A DNA stretch of 64,000 nucleotides. Origin: Chamaelirium japonicum. Taxonomy: Eukaryota; Streptophyta; Magnoliopsida; Liliales; Melanthiaceae. The notes below the pieces were generated by a model. The model searched no databases. It had not been told where the DNA came from and saw only the letters and a program-made list of their open reading frames with translations. Positions 55,509-64,000 of the stretch are shown piece by piece. Numbering within the stretch: the stretch's first letter is position 1; each line of letters opens with the position of its first letter. Both the position numbers and the translations under genes were made by a program. The stretch spans positions 89,355,156 to 89,419,155 of the forward strand of contig OX393549.1 of assembly GCA_947650365.1 (NCBI GenBank), read 5' to 3'.

Positions 55509-55835
55509 TACTTCTTCGAGCGCGGCTTCTGCTTCTTCTTTCGCGAGGCACCTCAGGAGTGTGTCGTCGTAGCTTCGTCGGTACAGTTCGCCATTGAAGT
55601 GGTAGAACCTTAGAGATCGTCGACGGATGTCACTTTTACGCTTCGGATCTTCGGGGAGTTTACCATGAACGAGATACTCCACAAACGGTTGCCTCCAGTC
55701 TTGTTCTTTAATCTCGAGGACATGCACCGCGTTGGTTTGAACTGGTACTTCGGGCGGACCCTCTTCTTCGGTGATCACGAATCTCCTGCAGACGGGGACG
55801 ATGAGCGAACGTTCATCTGGGAACGGGAGTGTAGC

Positions 55836-56660
55836 CGCCAGATTTGCGAGTGCGTCAGCCTGCTGGTTGAGGTTTTGGGAAACGTGTTGGATGGAAGTAG
55901 CCTTGAGTTTTTCGAGGAGCTTCACGGCTCGCGCGTGCAACGGCACCAGGTCTTCTTTGTTGACTTTGTATGCCCCCAGGACTTGCTGGATCACTAGTTG
56001 AGAGTCGCCAAAGATCTCTAGTCCTTGAAGCTTCATTTCGTCGGCCAGCTCGAGACCGATGAGTAGGGCTTGATATTCTGCCACGTTGTTGGAACATGAT
56101 TTCGAGAGCAGGAATGAGAAGGGGAGTATTTCGTTGTCCGGAGTGACGAAGATGACTCCGGCTCCCGCTATGTCTTGCCTAGCTGCGCCGTCGAAGAATA
56201 TTTTCCAGGATGGGGCGACGTCGACGGAGAACACTTCTTCATCTGGGAGATCTTCTGATAACTCCCATTCCGCCAGGAGAGGGTACTCTGCGAGGAAGTC
56301 AGCGAGGGCCTGCCCTTTAACCGCTTTCTGAGGCACGAAGGTGATGTCGAATTCAAGTAGCAGCAGGGCCCACTTGGCCAGACGTCCGGAAAGCACTGGT
56401 CTCGACATGATGTACTTGAGTGGGTCAGCCTTCGAGACGAGTCTGATGGTGTGAGCGAGCATGTAGTGTCGCAGCTTTTTCGTGGCGAAGATGAGCGCTA
56501 AGCAGACCTTCTCGATTGGGGAGTAATTCAGCTCTGCGCCGACGAGAGTGCGACTTAAGTAGTAGCAAGCTGTCTCCACGCCAAATTCATTGTTCTGGGC
56601 CAGGAGTGCCCCCAAGGATTGCTCCTGGGCGGCGATGTAGAGGATGAGCGGCCTCCCTTG
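55836..56660 (-). other. Two RNase H regions of C (Ty3-type and archaeal-type)
   Basis: The first (about 56660-56270: LILYIAAQEQSLGALLAQ, YYLSRTL) lacks a clear catalytic Asp in its first strand. The second (56210-55836) has FFDGAA, AEYQAL, GDS and ADALANLA with Asp, Glu, Asp and Asp in place. The intact second copy probably took over the activity. Confidence 0.85.
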
Positions 56661-56899
56661 AACCGGTGCTGATAGGACTGGCGGCTTCAGTAGATATGCT
56701 TTGATGTTTTGGAGTGCTTCTTGGCACGCTTCATCCCATTTGAACGGCGCTCCTTTCTTTATGAGGCGATTAAAAGGGTGGCACTTTCCGGCCAGGTTGG
56801 CGATGAATCTTCGGATATACGCCAAGTGCCCCTGGAGGCCTCTGAGGTCTCGCACGATCTTTGGTGCGGGCATATTGACGATAGCATCAATCTTGGATT

Positions 56900-57425
56900 G
56901 ATCTATCTCAATGCCACGATGTCGGACGACGAAGCCGAGGAACTTGCCCGAGGAGACTCCGAATGCGCACTTGAGCAGATTCATGCGGAGTTGGTACCTT
57001 TGAAGTCGTTTGAAGATTAGCTCGAGATCTTGGAGATGTGCCGACTTCTTCTTGGATTTCACTACGAGGTCGTCGACATAACACTCCACGTTTTGATGAA
57101 GAATGTCATCGAAGATTTTCTGCATAGCTCGCTGGTAGGTGGCTCCCACGTTCTTCAAGTCGAACGGTATTACCTTATAGCAGTAGATTCCTTTCGGTGT
57201 GCGGAATGCCATGAGCTCCTCGTCCTTGGGTGCCATCCGAATCTGATTGTAGCCCGATGATCCGTCCATGAAAGTGAGCACCTCGTGACCCGTCGTCGCG
57301 TCGACCATTAGCTCCGTGATTGGCAAGGGGAAGTCGTCCTTTGGACATGCGTTGTTCAGGTCTCTGAAGTCCACGCACACTCGGATTTGGCCGTTCTTCT
57401 TTTTGACGGGGACGACGCTAGAGAT
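56900..57425 (-). other. Reverse transcriptase domain of C
   Basis: CVDFRDLNNACPKDDFPLP, MDGSSGYNQI, PFDLKNVGATYQRAM and YVDD at 57080-57069, then KCAFGVSSGKFLGF. All catalytic positions are present. The TAG stop lies just upstream at 57428-57426. Confidence 0.9.
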
Positions 57426-58869
57426 CTATGTCGGGTACTTGACCTCTCGAATGAAGCCGGCTTCGATCAACTTGTTAACTTTGCCTTCTATTTGGGGTAC
57501 CAGTTCTGGTCGGTAGCGTCTTTGCCCTTGCTTGATAGCGCTGGCTCCGTGTTTGACGCTGAGCTGGTGCACTGCGATTTTTGGATCGAGGCCCGGCATC
57601 TCCTTGTAGGACCATGCGAAGACGTCTCTGTATTCTTTAAGCAGTTTGATGTATACGGCTTCTTCTTCAGGAGTCAAGAGTGTGCTGACGAATGTAGGCC
57701 GAGGCTCCGTCTCCGTGCCCAAGTTGATTTCCTTCAAGTCATCAACGGTGGACTGCCCTCCTTCTTCGAGGACTGGCGGGGCGTCGGGCAACTCGTCGTC
57801 CGAAGTAGAAGTGTCACCGTTGTCGGGATCCGTAATGGAGATATGATTGACGGCAGCCATGGGTGGGTGGGTGGGTTTTGAGACGAAGTCCTCGATTGGC
57901 ATCCCCAGATGATCGAATGCAGACTTCTTCTTTGATTGTTTGACTGGTCCGAGCCTCTCGAAGACGGATGTGCATTTTCGATTCGACCAGTCTTTACCAC
58001 CTCTGGTTTGCTTCCGGAACAAGGCTTGGCCTCGAACCCGTCGTCGTCTTCTCTTGTTGTCTGGATGGCTGAGGTAGGCAGAGCGTGCATCGGAGATTAT
58101 CGATTCTTCGGCTGTTTCATCTACCATCCTCGCCTCGATGTAGTTCGAGGTGAAGGTCTTCTTCGCTGCGGTTCTGATGACCAACGGAGCTTGACTGGAG
58201 CCGATGCCTCGGCGGTTCGGGGGAATTTGTTCTCCGTTTTGAAACAGCCGAGCTTGAGTTCTCGTCATCCCATGTGGAGTTGCTGTTGGTGGGAGTGTGC
58301 CCATGGCGCTTTTCTCGTTGTAGCCGGTTCTGAACAGCAACTGGGCAGCATTTTGCCCCCAACTCCCTTCTGGCTTGAATCCGAGTTGCTCGAGGTCTGC
58401 TGATTCGACGGGTCTGCTTGGGTTCGGAGCTTCTGTCAGGCTAGGTAATGGCACCATCATTTCTTGCAGAGTGATGACATTGGCCTGAGATAACGACGGG
58501 GCCAGCTTCCTTGTCGGAGTAGAAGGCGATCGCTTGGACTTACGGAGCCACTGAGGCGCGAGACACAGGACAGGCGCCGTTTGGATCGGCAACGGGGTAT
58601 GTTGCATTGCTCTTGGCTCGAAGCTGATGCGCATCCTTTGCCCAGGTTTCGGCGTTCCTTGGACCTTGAGTCTTGCCTCGTTAGAGGGTGGCGCCGGATT
58701 CGCGGGAAGAGGAGTCTTGTCCTTCTTTACTTCTTTAATTTTCTGAACTTGAGGGGCTTTAGCTGGAAGAACTTCCGCGACTAAGCCCTTTGCTTGGTAG
58801 AACTTAGCGTCGGCCAAGTGTGCCTCGGCCTCGTTGAATGGCTTGTCGTCCGCAATTATGCACCTCTCC

Positions 58870-59250
58870 ACGCCTTCTTCGTAGTACTTGAGGCACTGGT
58901 GCCAGGTGGATACCACGATGCTGTTCTCGTGCAGCCATGGTCTTCCCAACAGGAGGCGATATGACGTCTGGCAATCGATGATGTGGAAGAGGATGGTTGT
59001 ATCTAGCGGGCCGATTGACAGCTTCAGACGAATGATTCCAATAGTGGACTGTCCGCCCTGGTTGAACCCTTGGATGACCAATTGACTGGGCGAGAGCTGG
59101 TCGTTGGTAATGCCGAGTTGCCGTATTGTCTGGATAGGCATGATGTTGACGACGGAGCCACAGTCCAACAGGATTCGGTTAACTGGCTTCTCCTTGATGT
59201 ATCCCGAAACGTAAAGAGGCCGGTTGTGCAATCGCGTCCCGAGTTGCAGG
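58870..59250 (-). other. Aspartic protease domain of C
   Basis: ILLDCGSVVNIMP with the catalytic Asp near 59162, then LVIQGFNQGGQSTIGIIRL, FHIIDCQTSYRLLLGRPWLHE. The D-C-G-S form is common in Tat proteases. Confidence 0.85.
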
Positions 59251-59880
59251 TCCTCATCCGAAAAGGTTATCGTTGCATCACACGAGGCCACAGCTTTGCA
59301 CCTTTGATCGTCCTTCCTCTTCCTCTTGTAGCTATCCGGATCGGCCAAGGCCGCAGCCATTGCCAGGCGAGCCTTCTTCGGGAGATGCAAAGCCTCTACG
59401 AGTGGCATGTGCAAGACTGCTTCGTCGTGAGAGGCGGTGCCCCCTTCGTCGGAATCGTCTCCCTCATCTGTGGAGTCGCCTTCTCCAGAAGTTTCGCTCT
59501 CGTTCTTTCCTTCCGATGCCTCATGGACTTCGACCATGCAACAAGACACCTTGATGTGTCGGTCCGCTGGGAGGAAGTGATCCGGGAAGAACTCTTGTAA
59601 AGTTGTCGGCTCTGGAAGACTCTGCTGAAGGATATCGTCTTGGCTTGCTGGTGGCACTTTGAACGCCTTCCTCCCCGGAGTCTTGCTTTTCTTCTTGTAG
59701 GTCTTCCGCTTGGTGAATCCCCTCATCACACGGTCTTGTTTGAGCTTCTTTTCTTTCCATGGCTTTCGCCGCCGCGGTAGCATGACCCATGCTTCTTCAT
59801 CGGTGGTTTCTCCTTCGCTAGGATGATGGTCGACAGCAGCAACTGGTTCCCTCGAAGGCACTTGTTCTTCCTGAGGCTCT

Positions 59881-60492
59881 ACTGGCTCGTCTTCCGATCC
59901 CCAGCCGGTAGGCTTGATTTCGTCGATTAGAACGGACGGAGGCCTTGAGTAGAGGATGTAATAGTCGAACTTCCCCGAAGGCTGGCCCAGCAGACCGACT
60001 TCCGGATCTCCTTGCTCGTATCTTTCCCGAAGAGTGCGTTGGGACGTAGCTTGACTGGAAGGGACTTGCTCTTCTCGAGGTTCCACTGGCTCGTCTTCCG
60101 ATCCCCAGCCGGTGGGCTTGATTTCGTCGATTGGAACGGACGGAGGCCTTGAGTAGAGGACGTAATAGTCGAACTTCCCCGAAGGCTGGCCCAGCAGACC
60201 GACTTCTGGATCTCCTTGCTTGTATCTTTCCCGAAGAGCGCATTGGGACATAGCTTGACTGGAAGGGACTTGCTCTTCTCGAGGTTCCACTGGCTCGTCT
60301 TCCGATCCCCAACCGGTGGGCTTGATTTCATCGATTGGAACGGACAGAGGCCTTGAGTAGAGGACGTAATAGTTGAACTTCCCCGAAGGCTGGCCCAGCA
60401 GATCGACTTCTGGATCTCCTTGCTCGTATCTCCTTTGGAGCGCTCGTTGGGATATAGCATTGCTTGGAAGAGGTGCTGGTGTGAGCGATGAT
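59881..60492 (-). repeat. 204-bp in-frame repeat, 3 copies, in C
   Basis: The block actggctcgtcttccgatcc recurs at 59881, 60085 and 60289 (plus-strand reading). Each unit encodes 68 residues with GDPEV(G/D)LLGQPSGKF, SVPIDEIKPTGWGSEDEP and EQVPS. A has one copy. The function is unknown. Confidence 0.9.
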
Positions 60493-60754
60493 TGCCCCCA
60501 GGGCAGCGGCGTTTCTTCCTCAGTGAACGCAGGAATACGTTGACGTCGCTTCGAGACTTTCGGCTGGGAAGTTGACTTAGCGATTGAAGCTTGACGGTTG
60601 ATGCGCAATTTGGGCATGCTTCGCCGAGCAGCAACGAGCACCGGCGAGAAGGAGCCGAAGGTGATGGACGTCATGTTGGCCGTAGCAACCTCTCCGGAGT
60701 CGATCTTTATCTTCCCTTGCTTAGCGAGCGCCATGATTCTTTCCTTGAAGACGA

Positions 60755-60805
60755 AGCATCTTTCAATGGGATGACTCACCACCCGGTGGTATTTGCAGAA
60801 GAGAG
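60755..60805 (-). other. CX2HX4HX4C knuckle of C Gag
   Basis: CKYHRVVSHPIERC has His in place of the second Cys of the classic CCHC box, a form usual in Tat Gag. The same pattern is kept in A (about 18774-18816). Confidence 0.8.
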
Positions 60806-61109
60806 GGTCGTCAACGCGATGCATCTGCTCGAGCCTCTTCGAAGGAGGGAGCTCTATCATCTTCTCTTGCAGCAGTTGGTCGAACATAGAGGAGACTTCC
60901 GAGTCTGGGAAGGGGTATTCCTTGGCTTCGAGCTCTTCTAGAGTCATCCTTTTTCTCAGAGGCGGCGGTACGGCGACGCCCTTCTTCTGATCTGGCTTGC
61001 TACCGATCTTGAGCGGCTTGGAGGTTGGAGCGACATCAGCAACGTTGACTTGCTTTGGTTTTGGTGTCTGTGGCTTGTCCTTCTTCTCTACCTTCAAGAA
61101 GACCTTGTT

Positions 61110-61640
61110 CTTTGAGTCCCCGCGGTTTGCTAGGCTGAGTTCCATGTCATGAGCCCGAGTTGCGAGTTCTTCGAAAGACCGAGGCTTGATACCTTTGAGG
61201 ATGTAGAGCAGACCCCAGTGCATGCCTTGGGTGCACATCTCGATGGCCGAGTCTTCAGACAAGCGGTCTCGTGAATTCAGCGCGAGGTTCCTCCATCTGT
61301 CGATGTAGTCGATCACCGGCTCGTCCTTCCTTTGCTTGACGGCGGTAAGCTCGGTCATGCTGATGGTTCGTCTGGTGCTGTAGAAGCGATTGAGGAACTC
61401 CCTCTCCATCTGATCCCAGCTGTCGATGGTCCCTGCAGGAAGATCAACGTACCAGTCGAACGCGTTGCCTTTGAGGGTGCGAACGAATTGCTTCACCATC
61501 TCGTCGCCATATGTGCCGGCATTATTGCAGGTCTCGATGAAGTGGGCGACGTGCTGTCTTGGATTTCCCTTTCCGTCAAAGTGCTGGAACTTTGGTGGCT
61601 GGAATCCGACTGGGAAGCGTAGCTGCTGGATCCTCGCAGT
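61110..61640 (-). other. Gag core domain of C
   Basis: FDGKGNPRQHVAHFIETC, FVRTLKGNAFDWYVDLP, EREFLNRFYSTRR, VIDYIDRWRNLALNSRDRL and MHWGLLYILKGIKPRSFEEL. This is the capsid-forming part. A short coiled coil (TRLMEEKDRHINTLLQKL) lies upstream near 61990. Confidence 0.85.
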
Positions 61641-62522
61641 GTAGGGCTTCGAGTATGCCGCCATGATCGGAGGAAGGCCACTACCGTGGGAGCGCATCAT
61701 GTCGGCTATCAATGCTTGGACTTGCTGAGCATTCATCGTTGCCGTTGTCGGAGGTTGTGTGGCCACCGAGGCTGGCGCTGGGGAGATGATTTCCAATGGG
61801 ACGGGAGCCGAGGAGAGCGCTGGAGTAACTGCTTGAACCGTCGGAGCAACTTCTGCAGGAGCGGGAGTTGAAGACGGAACTGGAGCGGCTACTAGAGAAG
61901 CGACGGGTTGGTCGACTGCTGCAGCGTCCTTCGCGCTTAGCTTTTGGAGCAGAGTATTGATGTGACGATCCTTCTCCTCCATTAGCCGAGTAATCTGCAC
62001 CATGTGCTCGTTCATCTGCATGACTTGGAGCTGAAGAGCGGACAGAGGGTGGTGACGGAGAATGTCTCGGTGTTGTATGTTCGCATCCTCGCCATCATCA
62101 TCGGAGACGTAGTTACGCCGACTTGCTTCTGGCTGATGATTGATGTTTGCCCCCTGCAGAGGAGGTGCAACGTCTGCTGGAGAACCCGAACGGGTTCGGG
62201 GTTGGGGCTGGTCCTCCCCAAACTTCTGGACATGGGCTCCAAGATCGAGGCTCGTTTCTTCAAGCACCAGGGCCTCGTCGGTGCTTTAGCGAGCATCTTC
62301 GGTAGTAGCTTCCGGCACGAAGACGTCCGCAAGAGTCCGAGTACGCCGAGTGTAGACGCGTACTATTGGAGGAGCATCACCCTCCGGATTTACTGGATCA
62401 CCGTGTCAGAGTAGAGGAGACTCGGCGATTGGTGAGAGGCTTGGAGCAAACGCATCATTGTTCGTTCCGGCCATTGCAAACTTCAAGCAGCTTCTTCAAC
62501 CGTACGGATGAAAGGAGAAGAT

Positions 62523-62540
62523 GTCCCACCGGGCGTGCCA
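62523..62540 (-). promoter_or_regulatory. Primer binding site of C
   Basis: Identical to the 18 bases at 12893-12910 in A, six bases after the LTR end (62547). Confidence 0.7.
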
Positions 62541-62546
62541 GAAATC

Positions 62547-63381
62547 TGTAGCGTGGGAAAAAGCACGGGTCGTCTTTATTGCGCAAAATCAGATTACAAG
62601 TGTGGCCGGGACCCGGGTGGCTCGGGTGTAGCGAGTCCGGGTTGCGGCGAGTTTTGATCAGGGGATTTGTGGGAAAGATCTTCTGGGGGATCCCTTTGAT
62701 CCGCGTCTCCACGTGGTGTTCGTGCGAGAGCTCTGAAGGGGCTGCCCAGGACAGGGGTCTTTAGAGGGAGAGGGTTTTGGAGAGGCTAAGGAATGTCCAC
62801 CGTTGCTTTGTCCCTTCCGTGCTTCGCGCTTTCTCGGCTAGGGGGTTTTCGGCTTCGTTCCTCGGTCTTCGCGTCTTCCTCGTTCCTTGCTTGGCCTCGG
62901 TGTCCTTGATCGTCGGTTCGCGGCGTCGATCGAGCTTTTGGCGTTGGCTTGGCTCCGGCGTGGCTCTGGCTTTTGTTTTGCTTCGGCGCTTGCACTTGGA
63001 CGTAGCTGGGAGAGACTTGCGATGCTTTCGTTCTTCCGGACTTCGCGTCGTATCGGCTAGAACGTGCGGTGATTTTGCTCGTGGCCGGCGTAGTCGCTTG
63101 GCTTTGGCACTTGCGTTGCTTTGGCGCGGGCTTTACTGGGGCTTTGCTTTGGCTTCTTGCGTTGGCTTTAGCTTCAGCGTCAACTCGATCTTCTTTTTCG
63201 AACGACATGGGCTACTTCTTCGGTGCTTCGACGGTTTGCGTGTCGACTGGACTTCTCTTTTTCTCCGGGCTTCTTTGGCGTGATCGGAGTCAAAGAATGC
63301 TTTCGAAGATGGTGGGGGTAGCACCGGTATCCGTGCGACGGTTGTGGCGTCGGCTTTTGTTGATGAAGACGACGGGGTAGT
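62547..63381 (-). repeat. 5' LTR of C, 3' part only
   Basis: On the minus strand it follows the A LTR from gtgctacccc near 63381 to the end, with cacgtggagacgcggatcaa and caataaagacgacccgt blocks in order, ending cacgctaca. The upstream half of the LTR is replaced by unrelated AT-rich DNA. Confidence 0.85.
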
Positions 63382-64000
63382 GATAGCTACTTCTTTGTTT
63401 ATCGTTGGAGTGAAGTAATTTTCAAAAATTTTCAATACCTGCATATATAACTTAGAGAACTTTAAAAGTAAAGGGCAAGTAAGGATCGAACCATACATAA
63501 TTAGATGCCTAGAAAAAGAGATCACAAGTGAAACTATTTTGAAGATGCTTTGTTTTAAGAAGCAAAACGAAAACTAGAGATTTAAATAAAAGGATTATCA
63601 GAAGACAAATCCGCTCAGGAGAGAGGTTTGTTAGCCATGGTATTGAGTAAATTTCTCTTGCAATGTTACTCTTTTCTGTCCACACTTGAGAGCGGAAGTT
63701 TTACCGACTCAAGTGAAAGATATCGAGTGAAAGCCCCCTTTATATAATTTTATTATATAATATTCTCACAATATTACGAATAGAATTCTTCTTATAGTGA
63801 AGAAGTAAAACTAATTCAATTGCGAAAATTCATATAATAAAATTAGATAAAAATAATGATAAAAATCTTAGCTATCTTAGTTAATGATTTAATATTTGAG
63901 TGTTGAAGTATCACCCGAATCCCAATTGAATGGAAACACGGGTGAGCTTCGTTCTCACTTAAGAATTCAATTAAGAAAGATGCATAGACGTTAAGCACGA
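63382..64000. other. Unassigned AT-rich DNA
   Basis: Breaks the LTR of C, so it is either an insertion or the end point of a deletion. A TATA-like tttatataattttat is near 63740. No coding domain or repeat partner within the window. Confidence 0.4.

Larger units (their letters stand above)
54453..62474 (-). pseudogene. gag-pol: Gag-pol polyprotein of element C, three stops
   Basis: One frame of about 2670 codons starting MAGTNND at 62474. In-frame stops: TGA at 62408-62406, TAA at 62288-62286 and TAG at 57428-57426; the last replaces a Trp-like position just before RT. Order: Gag, knuckle, three 68-residue repeats, basic linker, aspartic protease, second linker, RT, RNase H, a second (archaeal-type) RNase H, integrase. 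The double RNase H marks the Tat/Ogre lineage. No frameshift is seen, so decay is slight. Confidence 0.92.
54423..63381 (-). mobile_element. Element C: autonomous-type Tat retrotransposon, 3' truncated
   Basis: Minus strand. A partial 5' LTR (63381-62547) homologous to the A LTRs is followed by the primer site (62540-62523), then a single gag-pol frame from 62474 to 54453, and about 30 bp of 3' non-coding sequence matching A before the element is cut by the hairpin region. The 3' LTR and long non-coding 3' region seen in A are absent. It is the coding relative of A. Confidence 0.88.

Overview
The window is nuclear DNA from a flowering plant. The evidence is nested plant-type LTR retrotransposons (Ty3/gypsy Tat, Tekay/Del and other chromoviruses), a Cassandra-type TRIM carrying a 5S rRNA segment, hAT and MULE DNA elements, and one ERF transcription factor gene. 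The GC-rich, compact ERF gene and the RIRE2/Dasheng-like Tat pair suggest a monocot, but that is only an inference. No prokaryotic or organellar features were seen.

Layout. 1-26348: a tandem (LTR-internal-LTR-internal-LTR) non-autonomous Tat-type retrotransposon, here called A. Its middle LTR is split after three bases by a young, coding-free element with two 4189-bp LTRs (B, 68-11241, TSD ggtgg). Its gag frame is split by a Cassandra TRIM (13078-14091, TSD ataca) and by a mostly deleted Tekay-like element (D, 15484-18591, TSD atacc). 26349-30917: a relatively transposon-poor island with the only convincing host gene, a RAP2.4/WIND-type AP2/ERF gene on the minus strand (CDS 27265-28305), an inferred 5'-UTR intron and small MITEs on both sides. 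30918-42920: MITEs (one split by a hAT MITE with a perfect 8-bp TSD), a 64-bp minisatellite and a decayed MULE transposase. The MULE is interrupted by a chromovirus (E, 33149-39163) whose terminal LTR sequences face each other instead of being direct repeats. 42921-46072: AT-rich decayed DNA. 46073-54422: Tekay remnants split by a Tat-like gag-only element (F, 47188-53567). One LTR of F is twice as long as the other because an 18-bp minisatellite expanded in it. F carries a second hAT MITE with a perfect 8-bp TSD. A long TA/GA microsatellite and a 134-bp hairpin follow. 54423-63381 (minus strand): an almost full coding copy of an autonomous Tat element (C) with gag, protease, RT, two RNase H regions and integrase in one frame broken by three stop codons. 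63382-64000: unassigned AT-rich DNA.

How the parts relate. A and C share LTR sequence, primer binding site, Gag and the non-catalytic linker. A lacks exactly the protease and RT-RNase H-integrase blocks, both removed in frame, and keeps the last few codons of pol. A therefore looks like a gag-retaining parasite (TR-GAG-like) of C-type autonomous elements, comparable to the rice RIRE2/Dasheng pair. B looks like a LARD that would need a Tekay/Del helper. Nesting gives a relative order: A first, then D and Cassandra, then B, whose two LTRs differ at only about a dozen sites that I noticed.
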